Assembly: GCA_030704615.1 (NCBI GenBank)
Contig: CM060733.1
Span: 38,752,001 to 38,816,000, forward strand
Direction: 5' to 3'
DNA length: 64,000 nt
Source: Takakia lepidozioides
Lineage: Eukaryota; Streptophyta; Takakiopsida; Takakiales; Takakiaceae
The notes beneath the pieces were generated by a model. That model was not told the origin of the DNA, searched no databases, and saw only the letters and a program-made list of their open reading frames with translations. Below, piece after piece: positions 10,378 to 22,471 of this stretch; the first letter of the stretch is position 1; each line of letters opens with the position of its first letter. Made by a program: the position numbers and the translations under genes.

Positions 10378-13300
10378 CTATGGTGAGGATCCGCTATCAC
10401 TGTCCGATGCATCCCCGCCCTCATGCAAGGATGGCTGCCTTCCACCTGCCTCCGAACCTGCACTGCCGCTACCGCTGTTATTCTGAGAAGCCCTCCCCTC
10501 AAAAATACCATCCTCACCAGCCGGAACTGTCCACCTGGGTGCGGAAGTGTCCTCAACATTCCCCTCGCTCTCGGACGCGGATTCTATTACGAACTTCCCT
10601 ACTCTGCCTTTCACAATTCTATGTTTGGCCTCACGCCTCATTATAATTCTCTGCTCATTCCCGTATGTCAATTGCTCTAACCAAGTAGGCCTATCCTCCC
10701 TCCTGATGGCTTCTTTGGCAGCCGTGTCTGCATAGGCTGGTAGAAAAAAGGGCTTCTGGGGACTCGCGAGAAACGATTTTCTGGCAAAGAATGGCCGATG
10801 CGATTCTGTCTCCTCCTCTGCAACAGGGTCCGATTCGAGCAAGTCTCCCAGCTTCTCCTCGTCGGACGACTCTGCAAGGCTGAGTGTACGCACAAACATA
10901 GAATGAAGTACATTAGAGAATTCAAACAGGGAATCATCGGCAGGTTGCATGGTCCCTACAACCGAAACCAATACACTTACTATGGTGCAACTCACTCGAA
11001 GACAGGCATTGGGGGACGCGGCTTCGGGCGCCCCTGCATCGAACGAATTTCCCGGACTTCCTCCTCTTCATCTTCCTCCTCTCCTTCCACGTCCTCTTCT
11101 GCGTTTTTGGGATCCTCAGTCGGAGGCAAACGCTGAAGGCCCGCCAAATTGTAATCGTACAAGGCCGTATCCCCCTCAAATGAGAACACTAATCGGTTCG
11201 ACATCCTTCCCGCCCACATACAGGCACCTGCGAATTCATACGACACAACCACAGCCAAACTCAAGAATGAGTCGCTTCCTCGCACAAGCAAACATACAGA
11301 AACGGAAATGGTGTCAATTTCGGTGCCGCATTCAATTAACGTTCTCACCTGTATTTGCACTGACGTCAAGGACCTTGCCTTCAACATCCGTACACGTTTC
11401 CATGAGCGTCTGGATGAATGCAGGACTCCTGGTCCTGCCATACCTCCATGGCTTGCCCGACAAATCACAAAGAATGTCCTTCTCTCCCACATGGTTGAAC
11501 AGGACGTTATACTCCAGTGGATCAACTGTGGAATCAACAAGTCTTCCTGCTTCACGTAATTTGAATTTCGAATGTTCCTTCACGAAGCAAAATGCCTGAA
11601 AGATAAGAGTCTGCAGAGAAGGAAATGAAAACGTCAGAGGTGGCCTACATGTACAGGGGCAATTTCGGCCCAGAAATTGACATAGCAGAGGAGAACCACA
11701 GCATACCTTCTGGCCATCGTTGAGAAGACCTGCGTGTTGATGCAAGTCCAGATCTTTTTCAGGATGGGTGCTGCACTTCTCCCCGTCCATACTTTGATAT
11801 CATTCTCAGTGACTTCTCCATCGGCTGCTAGCACAACAACACAGCCAACGTCGTCCAACATGTTGGCTGCGAACCCGAATGTGTGGCTCCAGTATCTTTC
11901 GTCGTACTTGTTCCACCAGGGAACTGAGCCCAGCCCCAGTATCTCCTGCCCATCCGGGATATCCACAAGGATCATGTCGATGGAGGCTTTCACCGCCCTG
12001 CCCCCGACTGTGCTCTTTTTGCCGTGGCTCATCGCCACAAAATACTCCATCATCTTTGTGTAGCCAGGAGTGTCCTCCATATCATTGCCAGTGGCCTTCC
12101 TCTTCCCCTTCCCCTGGTGGGCCTCGATCGCCTTCCTCAATCTCGTTATCTCCAGCCTTCTGGTCAGAGCAGTTAGGAAATTTTCATTAACACACTCCAC
12201 AATTGTGGGTGTTTTGAGGACTTCCCTGCCCGCAATGTGCACCGCACGGTAGGGTCTGCCAGGTGCATCCTCGTATAGTGATCTCTTCGCAGCCGACCCC
12301 CCGGAGCGCTGGCCCTTGTGAATTTTCGGACGAGGTGTGGCCCCCTGGGTGTTTTCCTGCTGGAAATCGTCGTCGGAATCCTCCTCATCTGGCTGACTGT
12401 GTTGCTGCTTCTTCTTCTTGGGTGTGGGGGTCTTCGTCTCTTGCCCCTGTTTGCGCGTTCTTTTCTTCCTGTCCTTGGGCTGCTCAGCTGCCTGCTTCTC
12501 CATCTGCTCCTTCGCCAACGCTGCCGCCTTGGCTGACTTTCTCAGTGCTTTCTGCTTGGCTGCCTCCTCTGCTTTCAGTCTTTCCGCGTCCTCTGGTTGG
12601 GGATCCGATTGCGCCTTCATAGCCCTGGCATTCGCTTCCTTCTTCAAGTTAACCTCCGAGAGGTCAACGGTCCCACTTGGGAGATCCACATACCAGGGGC
12701 AGTCTACCAAATGCTCGGCATGCCACTCCTTCGCCATTACTTCTGTGTACATCGTTCCACGACCTCCAGGTGTCCTCCACGCCAGGAAGAATGGTGGAAC
12801 CCTTTGAATGGCTCCGGACGGAATGAGTGCAAAGTTTATGTACCTGCAATCACGAGGCAGTTCAACAAAAATCATTCTACCGATGCATCATGCAAGTGGA
12901 AGTTGTCAATGCACAAGGTATTTCGGCACCGAAATACGGAGTGGACCGTGCCCCAATTACCCAGAACTCACATCTTGCAGAGGTATATTTCGGCGCCGCA
13001 ATATCCATCGCTGCTTAACCAAATCATCTAAACTGCAAATAGGGGGATGCATTGTCAGCAGATTACCTGAACAGGACACGCATTGCCGCTTTGTCGGCAC
13101 CCTCCTGCTCTTCGATGTATACGCTGCGTCTTGCCTTTGCAATTTCTCTGAAAAAGAGGTTTGCGAAGCGCCCTCGCCACGACTGCACGTAGTTCTCCAT
13201 TGTCTCAGGCTTCGTCCAGTCGATCTGTAACTTGAAAGTGGTGGTGTTGCAGTCCAATTGCTCCTGGGCGTGGGTCAGTACCTGCATCATGGCAGGTTTC

Positions 13301-15309
13301 CAAAACATTCATGATTTTGAAATTGCGACGATGTCCAACACAGAATAGGAGAAAATTATACCTGATGCCACCAAGTCATGACATTGAGCCAGTCGTTCAT
13401 TTTGTCGTCTGTTGGCTCGATGGGAAAGTGGTACAGCAGCTTCGTGTTTGTATGGCCGTTCCAGATTCGCAGCCACCTCGTCTGCAGCCACCTCACATCG
13501 GTCAGACAAGAACTCCAACATAAGAATCGCGAGAAGTCACAAAACAAGAATAAACACATGCTTACCTTCTCCGCCGGCTCAACACAGGACACTGCGATGT
13601 GATGAAGTTTCTCCATGGACATTTCCGGTTTCATGGGTCTGGAGTAATGCAGTCCTATCTCCGCCAGGAACTCGGCACCAAGACCAGGGTCAGCGATTGC
13701 AACTTGCTTAACAAGTTTGGACCTGTACTTGGTCCGGGATTGCTTCCCTGCCTGCACAATATGACTCTCTATCGACGCGTCCGCCTTGTTGGGGGCATCA
13801 TTCTCAAAGAACTGCCTTTTGGCATAGGCCAAGTCATCCCTGATGTTCGTCTGCATTCCCATACCCAGCAGATACAGTCAGGCCACGGATCCCTGCAACA
13901 AATAACATTAAATTGATACTGAAATTTGAGATGAACCTCACCGAATAGAGGATCTCCACCATGGCGTCCAGTGTTGGTCGGTACCAGGTGCGATCTGCTT
14001 TCGCTAGGGACTTCCTGTACAGCTCGGGATCGAGGGACTTTTGGAAGTCCGTCAGCGGAGCTGTCCCCACTTCTTGCACTCTGTAGAGCGTATGTGCCAG
14101 ATGAGTTTCCACGAAGGCCCTCTCTGTTACCCTGCCATGGAGAAAAAAAACAACATGAAAATATGATTTCGGCACAGCAATCCAATTTCCAGTTCATAGA
14201 GTGCATGACAGTGGTGAACATTGCCTATTTCGGCGCCGCAATAGGCAGTACACAAGGATGTAATTGTATACTTACAGATTTATATCCGCCATGGCACCCT
14301 TCAACAGTCCTCTGTCCCTGACGTCCACCTTCACGACAATGCAGTCCACCATGTAATGCCAACTGATATCTTGCGGATGCATTTCAGCAATGTACTCTGT
14401 CCAGGCAAGCATCCTGTGGTTCCCGTCCCAAACGAAGAACATCTTCCCTTCCATGTGTGCGAATGTGGGATTAGTCTTCAGATAGGCTTCAAACTCGGCA
14501 TTAACAGTGTGCCAGTGGGGGCCCCAATTCTGAAGCTCCTCTGCAGTGGGGCCCCTTGTGACACCCTGGTCATTCTCAATGGAAACGTAGAATGCTGCCG
14601 ACCCCCGTCTGTACCCTTCTCTGAAGTTGTGCTTCAGTCGATCGATATCCCCTGGCAGTGCTTGCCTTACAACTGGAAGGCTTACCATGCGACACAAAGG
14701 AACTTTGAGGTTCTCCGGATACACCATGGAGCCCAAAACGCGGCCTATGTTGCTATGAGTCTCTGCCAGCAACCTGTTTGCTGCTATGTTCATGTCTCGT
14801 GCGCTCATGAGCATACCCGCCACCAGTTTCTTACTTGTATCACCTCTGTCACTTCCCTCACCCCTCTCACCAGCCTGTGTACTGTCCTGGAGGTTTTGCT
14901 CCTCCGCAAGCTCCAGCAGGTTCTGATCGTCGCCAAGTCGTACCACGTTATCGTCCTCTCCTTCTGTCAGTTGAATGGGCCGCCCTTCTGCAGATCCGAC
15001 TCCCACATCTCCAGCGGCCTCCACCGCATCTGTGTTTTCTGAAATTGACTGCAAACCCAATATCTCCGCTTCCAGTCTCCCTAGGGGTTTTACTGGCGAA
15101 GCCATGGGCTCCTTCTGCTTTCTCGGCTTCCGAACTCTAGGTGGGCTTTTCGGAGGCGATATCTGAGGTGTTGAATGAGGACTCGTCTGCCTCGATGCAC
15201 TTCCACCTTGTGAGCGCAGCACCCGGGCAGGAGTATCCAAAGTTGACTGTGTTGCCTCGCCCCCCTGCGATCCCTCCCCAGCTCCCATGTCAAACAAACA
15301 GGAAAACAT
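10378..15309 (-). CDS. Cargo gene copy B: ParB-like domain fused to beta-class DNA methyltransferase-like domain
   Basis: Nine exons with GT-AG borders are proposed: 15309-14276, 14131-13942, 13850-13566, 13481-13362, 13281-13067, 12843-about 11707, 11610-11349, 11227-10996 and 10879-10378, giving about 1320 aa. The N-terminal exon has a disordered basic stretch, then a ParB/sulfiredoxin-like domain ending VWDGNHRMLAW (about 14402-14434). The middle holds VAIADPGLGAEFL and W-rich blocks and a Lys-rich, NLS-like linker. The C-terminal part has methyltransferase motif IV as DMILVDIPDG (11949-11978), then SPAFIQTLMETC and motif I KVLDVSANTG, then FSFEGD and an acidic tail. The order IV-I is that of beta-class N4-cytosine/N6-adenine methylases, but motif IV lacks the usual PP(Y/F). 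ParB-plus-methylase fusions are familiar in bacteria and phages. The exon 6/7 join keeps frame only with a weak donor (RRYA, then GTGGTT); the better donor shifts it by one base. An extra 5' exon is possible (15547-15364). Activity is unknown. Confidence 0.75.
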
Positions 15310-15779
15310 GAGACACTGCACGCCAAAAAAAAGGTGTAAAAGGAATATTGCGTATGGAGTGCTTCACATCCGCGAAGCACGAATCTCTCACTGGTGGGCG
15401 ATCCGAGTCTCCGGATAACGAGGTCTGCATTTCATGCATGAGACGGAGCTTAAGTCGTGTCGTCGGCGGCTTCCCAAAATCCCGCGTCCTCCTCTTTGCC
15501 GGAGTCGCCTGACCTTCCACAAACTCTATGCTACCACTATGCCGCATAAGGAGAGGAAACGCAGGAGAATGTCACTGCAGAAGGGCAAGGAGCGAGAGAG
15601 CGAAGCGGTGGAACATGCAACCACTATGCACGAGCAGATGCGTAAGCAGCCACGTCTCCCGAAGCGTTGCCACCGTCCACCACTTTCTGCCGTATGGGTG
15701 ATGAAGAGATTGTGACCCCTGACACGTTCGCACGGATGAAGTCGACTGGAACACGACGCGTGCCAGTTCCAGCCACCAG

Positions 15780-17475
15780 TGTAAGACGGTTTATCCGAAT
15801 TGCGGCACCGAAATACCTTCCGTTCACCGGATGCTGTTCCCGGAGCAGCCGGCATTGAATGAAATATCCGCACATCATGAAACCCAACCGCCATGAAAAT
15901 CCCCTGCATATGACATTCAACAGTCAGGTCGGTACGTTTCATCAGCGGACGGATGAATTTCGGCGCCGAAATTCATCCTATTCAAGTGCTTTCATACACA
16001 AACTTACAAATTTCGGCGCCGCAATTCATCGCTTCCCAAGTCCTCATTCGTCATGAGCAAACCTGTCAGTGGGATATCGGAGCCGGAATTAATTCCGGGA
16101 CAACGGAAACGGCTGCACTTGGGCACATTTCATCCATATTTCGGCGCCGAAATTCATTACGAATATCTCCGTCCGCGCGTAGACGAGGTGAAATCATCCA
16201 TATTTCGGCGCCGAAATTCATCCAGAGCGAAGACTAAATCGGCACCATGCTATGCTTTGCCGCCATCATTGCCCCTGACGGATGCTGTCCATGCCTGTTG
16301 GACTTGCCATTTGTGGACATTTAACTATAATTTCGGCGCCGAAATTATACTTTATGTGCGGCAACGTCCCGTGCGAAAAAGACCACTTAATGGATACTGT
16401 CGGTTTCAAATGAAAAAAAACGGCTAAAATGCAATTAATTTTGACAGAAGTGGTTTAATATGCCGATTTCTCCATTAAATGCAGAATATTCCTGTTATAT
16501 TCGTCGGAACGGGGTATTTCCAACGATTTACGGAAAATTATCATCCAAAAGCAAAAAGTAAGTGCCGGGTTTGGACGAATTTCGGCGCCGAAATTCATCC
16601 GTCGCATAGAAAATGTAATATTAGAGTTACTCATTGCGGACAGTAAGGATGAATTTCGGCGCCGAAATTGATCCATTTCAAAGAAAAATAAATATTGGAG
16701 GGAGGGCATTGGATGAATTTCGGCGCCGAAATCCGGCGCTCAAACCCTGAAAAGAATTGGAGGGATGAAGTCGGCTGAATTTCGGCGCCGAAATTCATTG
16801 CTCGCGAAGAAAAAAAAATTTTCGGGAGGACTTCGGATGAATTTCGGCGCCGAAATTCAATGCTCGCGAAGAAAAAAAAAAATCGGGAGGATTTTGGTTG
16901 AATTTCGGCGCCGAAATTCATTGCTCGCGAAGAAAAAGGAAAATTAAAAGGGAGTACTTGGATGAGATTCGGCGCCAAAGTTCATCTGTCGCAAAGAAAA
17001 ATAAAAACAGAAAGGACTTCCGATGAATTCTGGCACCGAAATCCATCCGCAGGGCAGCAGAATTAGGGTCGGAAAAGGAGATGAAGAATGAATTTCGGCG
17101 CCGAAATACATCCATTCTGCCGAATCAGGATTACTGTCATTCGGAAGTCGGCACCGATATCCGGACACGTGGTGAATCACGACTGTAATCAGGAACACAT
17201 TCATCCGTATTTTGGCATCTAAATTCAACCCATATGTGCAGATACAATTTAATGAAGAAGAAGTTCATCCGAATTTCGGCACCGAAATCCATCCGTTGGG
17301 TGCTTGGTCAGTTTAATGAGGTAAACAAATTACGATTTCTGTTGCCAGAATTCATCCCTTGGCTTCCAAAGCTGTTACATGACAGAGATGTTCATCCAGA
17401 TTTCGGTGCCGAAATTCATGGGAAGGCCTGATTTATTGTACCCCAAGTGGTTGTACATTACAATTCAGGCACCAA
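15780..17475. repeat. Central array of about 20 GGCGCC palindromes between divergent genes
   Basis: The 18-bp palindrome AATTTCGGCGCCGAAATT, often extended on both sides by GGATG/CATCC to nearly 28 bp, recurs at about 15955, 16139, 16201, 16329, 16577, 16652, 16777, 16838, 16901, 17091, 17274 and 17398. Diverged copies occur near 15801, 16010, 16070, 16715, 16966, 17024, 17146 and 17209. Spacing is mostly 60-75 bp in the densest part. The sequence between copies is not conserved, except a GCTCGCGAAGAAAAA motif around 16800-16935. The array fills the shared upstream region of the cargo and transposase genes. Confidence 0.95.
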
Positions 17476-17666
17476 ATATCCGATGTGAACTTGCTGTTTT
17501 CGTCCGTTTTTTAACGTACGTTACACACCTTCATCTTTACGTGCACTGATCACCCATCCTGTTGGATACGGAATCCTCCAGAAAATCATTTGTGTTATTA
17601 GGTAGGACACACTCTTCTCATTGCAGGACTTCGCTGCGGAGCGTACCGAGAGGTCCCGTCTTCAAA

Positions 17667-20600
17667 ATGGACTCCCGTGTTTGGGTCAACGTGTACTTCC
17701 ATCCTGATTCTCTGAAAGCTAAAATACCCTGCGACCAAGGATTTGCGATTGTCACTGAGCAGTACTTGTGTGTGAAGTTCGGGCTCCGCCCTGGAACGGT
17801 GTTTTTGGAAGAGGAGACGAAGGATGCTTATGGAAATTTTCTGGAAAGTGCCGTCATTCTGCATGCAGATTTCGGAAAAGGCAAAGAGTGGCGGCTCCCA
17901 GCTTCTGAATCCATCCGGTACAGTGCCATTGGTGAAATCGTGCCTAAAGAGTTCCCACGCTGGAACTTGGTTGATCCTCCTTCCACAAGAGGGTCTGGCG
18001 TGCAAGATGTGAAGGATGTGGGCACCTCTTCACAAGCAGAGAAGCCCAAACATGTGAAAAGGGAAATCCAGGAAAACAGGGAAACAGTCGTCCACGACTT
18101 ATCCAGTGACGATGAAGACTGTATGGTCCTTCCATCGTATGTTTCGAAGTCGTCCGTCACTAGGAGTGTTCAGCATACACCGTCCGACTCAACTTCCGTC
18201 CGCTCAGTAATCGACATATTGCGGAGGATGAAGACAACGGGTTCCCGCTCCAGTGACCTTCTTAGGCTTGATTACGACAAAACTCCAATCCATTCTGTGG
18301 AAACTTTGCCTGATGTTGTGGATGGGAATGCTATCTACGAGTTCCCTCCAGTGCCGGCAGGCGCAGGCCCAGACGGCATGCTCGCAGGAATGAACAGGAA
18401 ACATGACGGCCACCCTTGGTGTGTCACCAAAACTTCATCGTCCAACCTGGGTGATGGAGTTCGAGTGAGATATGTATTGTGTGCTGGGCATCTTAAATGT
18501 TTCTCGAGCACATGTTACCATTACACTAGCAAAGGCACCAGGAATGAGACTGACTGGATTGGCAATTCGTCGACCCCATTTTGGCCTCAAGGTAGAGTTC
18601 CTGCAGGGACGTTCAAGTGTGCCCATTGCAACGCAGCCCCTACGTGCATGGCAGTGTGCAACGCCAAGCAGTACTACGTCGGGACCGTCGGCCCAGCGTG
18701 CACCAGAGCATGCATTCACATCGGAAAGCATGAGCACCCCCTCGCCAGAGGCAATTGCAGAGTCGCTTTTCAACAAGCCCAGGATATTATCAAGGAGGAG
18801 GTGAGGTTGAGGCCGGGTGCAAAACCAAAGCAGATACAGCTCGCATCGGCACATAGGATTGCAATTGGCAGAATAATGTCGGAGGACGGAAGCACAAGAG
18901 AGAAGCTGGGCGAGGGGGACATGAAGGACCTGCTGGAAGCTGTCTCCCATGTGTGCAGCCCCAATGTCAGGAACCACATTGTCAGCTGCAAGAAACGAAT
19001 CGGAAGAGGATCAGACATGCACTCCATCTTGGAAGTGAAGCGCACATGCGGCTACGACTTCATCCAAGGCAGCTTCTTTCCTGGTCAAGGCTCGGAGACG
19101 GACAGGTGCTTCATATTTAAGATGTCAACGTGCGGACCGGGGAGCGGCGTCGATTTGGTGAAGCGGATGACCAGTGGAGACCTTTCAAATTGTTGGGTCA
19201 TGTTCGACCACATCCGGCGAATTACCAACCACGATTGGGTGACAATGGGGGCACATGTATACGACCCACATTGCAGAAAGTTGATGACCATTGCTATCTG
19301 CGAAATGAAGGGAGAAGACACAGATTCGGAGTTGCATATGTGGCGCGGAATTAATGAGCAAATGGCGAGAGCCAAGTTGCCCCCTCCCGATTTTAGGGGC
19401 TTCATGGCTGACAATGCCCAGGCAAACTGGGCTGCAGTTAGGAGGGTATATGGGGACGACCCAAAGACTCCAATGGAAGGAAAGGAGAGATCTTGCGGGT
19501 TCCACTTCATGCAGAGTTTGACGCAAAACACGAAAAGGTTCGTGGCGTCACGCCACCGGCAGGATCATATCAGTATGTGCCTAGCGTGGAAAAATGCGAA
19601 TTCCATCGACGAGGCGGAGACCGAGTTTGCAACCATACGCGCCTGGTGGGTGTCTTCAGGGGCAGTGGATGTGAAAGATCAGCCAGAACTGCAAACGTGG
19701 CTTGCGTGGTGGCATTATAGATTCCGCCAGTTTGGAGACTACATGAGACAGGTAACACATTTCTGTACTTGACAATTGTTCTGTTTTGTGCTTGGACATT
19801 CTCCACAATCAGTGACATATCTAATTTCCTTCAACAGGACATGAGCTTGGAGGATGACACGGATATGCCGACGACGAACATGGCCGAATCGGTGCACTCT
19901 TCCTGGCGTGCTTCCTCTGCAGCACATCTCGTTGACATGTTGACAGCAACAACAGAAGATATTGTGAGGGCCATCATGCAACAATCTCATTACTACCAGT
20001 TTCTGGGAGGAAAGCAATGGGGTATCGGACCAGACAGGCAGGAGATGCTGATGAGGGCGGCGCATCGTTCGACCGATCCCAAAAAATGGACTGCTGCATT
20101 GCGGGAAACAATAAGGTCAACGCCGTTACACAGTCGGGGGAACTGCCTGGAGGGCGATGTCCGCAGCCGGCCGGTGAAGAGAAGAATTGAGGACATGCCC
20201 GGAGGGGATGGGGATTCATGGAGATCAGATATGAACATCCGCACTCAACCTCGGGGCGCAACGATGTTGCGTCCCACGCCTCCACGAAGCAGGACTCGTA
20301 CCCCCTCTCCTGCAGCATCCATGGAATCGCTGCCAGACTCGGGACAACATGCCGAGGATGGGCATGTTGCTCCTGTTTTCGTTACCCAATACAACATTCC
20401 AATCGTGGAGCGAGATGTGTCGGCCTCGCAGTGGAGAATTGCACGGACCCGTCCGACATTTCGTGGCAAATGTTGTGCTGTTCGTGTCGACACCAACCAG
20501 AGATGCAATGAGATGATTCGGAGGAGCCCGCAGGGCGGTGTGCCTGCCCCTTGCTTCACAGGGAGATTTGTGTGCGCAAAGTTTGTGGAGGCCACACTGA

Positions 20601-21265
20601 AGGAGTTTTGGTTCTGCAGGCACGACATCATGTCGTGTGTGTTCGGCAAGCCCAAGTATGGTGTACAAGGCATGCCTGAACCACCGGCAGTCTGGCCTGT
20701 GGCAAGTGGTACAGATCTTACCCTGGAGGAGGCAGACGCTCTAGGAAGTGCAGGGTTTCGACTGGTGGAGAGGACAGACGTTCCACGAAATCCAATTCCC
20801 AATCGTCATCCTCCTCCCACGAGAAGCTCTTCGCCCCGCATACCGGTGGGTGACCCCGCAGCTTGGCCCACCCATCGGTGGGGGAAACTGAAAAGACGGC
20901 GGCCACCAACAAAGGCGAACGACACCAGGATGGCCAACGCTCTTGCAATGCCCTGCATAGTGCAAGGTTGCAGGGATGTTCCTCACCCCGGGATGGGGCG
21001 CATATTTCAGTTGTCAACAGCCGGGTCTGCTGCGCGCAGTGTCGTGTATGCAATCACGGTTTCACAGTACCCAGCTTGCAACTGTGAGGACTTCCTTGTT
21101 ATGGAATCGAAGAATGCAGCATACGTCCCCTGCAAACACCTTTATTACATTTTTATGAAGCGCATGAGTTGCATATCCGCAGTGGACGTCTTCATCCATG
21201 CTCCAACACTGAGTTTCAACGAGCTGCACAAGGCCCTACGGCAGGATACTGGTCGGACTGCTTGA
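17667..21265 (+). CDS. MULE-like DDE transposase with SWIM zinc finger
   Basis: Two exons, 17667-19751 and 19838-21265, join in phase 0 across an 86-bp intron (CAG|GTAACA to AACAG|GAC), giving about 1170 aa. The start is the ATG of MDSRVWVNVYF; upstream codons are open but lack a nearer ATG. The likely catalytic triad is Asp514 (VMFDHIRR), Asp582 (GFMADNAQANWAAV) and Glu712 (TTNMAESVHSSW), with a C-x2-H-like CGFHFMQSL segment after the second Asp, as in Mutator-like transposases. A SWIM finger follows: Cys1109, Cys1111, Cys1127, His1129. A cysteine-rich segment near 350-390 (FKCAHCNAAPTC) may be the DNA-binding finger. About 400 residues separate the catalytic Glu from the SWIM finger, including a second Cys/His cluster (CCAVRVDTNQRC...FWFCRHD). 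The frame is intact, so it could be active. Family within the DDE/SWIM group: MULE favoured by the 9-bp duplication; a KDZ-type relation is not excluded. Confidence 0.85.
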
Positions 21266-21919
21266 CATTCCACATTCGGGAAGGAGAAAGTGGCAATTAT
21301 ATTACATTCATCTTCTTGCACCCTATTTTTTTGTGAGGAATTATACACTTGGTGGTGCCGCATCGCCATGGCTACATGTGAATTTCGGTGCCGCAAATGG
21401 CATGCGCATGCTTTTTTTATTTTGGTTGTCTACAAATGGATCCGAGTAAAGCATACATTGTGTGGAGATTAACGGGCATTGGGCCTATTTCAGCGCCATT
21501 TATGGTCTGTGTACTGCATAGTGCTTCCTTGTTACTGCTCTTCCTTCAATTTGTAGTGATTTCGCAGCCCATCCTGGCGTTTTCGTCCACCTTTATGAGA
21601 AGACTCCAATTTGCTACAAATACATTGTTACTGTTCTGCAAATGTGATGCCTTTACAAGATTGCTAGTTCTGTGTCCCAGTGGGAAGGGTCCTACTGCAC
21701 ATTCCAGCATTTGCATACTGCACCTTGTGCAAACAGCAATCCATACGACAAAGGACACGTCCCAGCATACTGGCAGTGAATTGCAAAAAACCTTAACAGA
21801 AGATTATCGAAGCATGTATATTCCCCATATGGCACAGGGAAGCTGCTTGATTTCTGAATGAAAATGTATGTGCCATGAGTGTCAGCGAGTTGAAACATGT
21901 CTACTCTAGCATGCAAGAC

Positions 21920-22471
21920 CTATGGTCCCCTCGCCCAAGAAGAAGGAACTCGAACTGGCCTCTCAAGGACCTCCTCAGTGACCGGGTGCCTATATTTGAA
22001 CAAAATGTCAGTGGTTTCTGTCGCCCGGTTGAAACTAACGAGGATGTCGTGTTTATCGATAGCGCCCCCTTGGTAGAAGGACATTTTCACAGTGGGCCCT
22101 GTGTTCCCCTCCTCCTCATCCTCATAACTGAAGAGAATGTCCCCACTTTCCGAGCCAGTCCGTCCACGCGTAAAGTTTTCACCTATGCACTCATCATACG
22201 TCCACTCGCAACAATTCCAGCGATACAGCAACGCTGTGCGTGATCTGTTCGGCTCCCACACATGCGGAAAGTCCAGGTCCATGATGCGTAGGAACCACCT
22301 GCTCCCCAGCCGGGGTCCAGGAGAATCGTGCAATCCTGCAAAAAACTCCATTGCTCTCAGCTGGACAAGTCGAGGATCGTCCCTGTAAACATCCAGGAAG
22401 ACAATGATGTCGTCTGCTTTCGGGAAAATGACTCCCGTCTGGCGTCGATAGATGTGATTCGGGCACGACAT
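21920..22471 (-). CDS. Small hypothetical protein encoded by element B
   Basis: The frame from ATG at 22471 (MSCPNHIYRRQTGVIF) runs 183 codons to 21920. It has tryptophan and acidic residues (WNCCEWTYDECIGENF, SYEDEEEGNTGP) and ends VRVPSSWARGP. It is open, lies on the same strand as the cargo gene and occupies the space between the transposase 3' end and the right subterminal repeats. No family is recognised. It could be an exon of a longer gene: the frame stays open upstream to about 22519. No transposase or nuclease motif is seen. Confidence 0.5.
   Translation of the reverse strand: MSCPNHIYRRQTGVIFPKADDIIVFLDVYRDDPRLVQLRAMEFFAGLHDSPGPRLGSRWFLRIMDLDFPHVWEPNRSRTALLYRWNCCEWTYDECIGENFTRGRTGSESGDILFSYEDEEEGNTGPTVKMSFYQGGAIDKHDILVSFNRATETTDILFKYRHPVTEEVLERPVRVPSSWARGP

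Noticed and set aside
10949-11599. Long plus-strand reading frames opposite the cargo gene
   Set aside because: They are antisense shadows: the minus strand has conserved protein matches in four copies and consistent splice sites.
10378-15309. Bacterial contamination or recent bacterial transfer of the ParB-methylase gene
   Set aside because: The gene has at least eight introns with plant-type borders, related copies with the same structure elsewhere in the window, and lies in a eukaryotic DDE/SWIM transposon.
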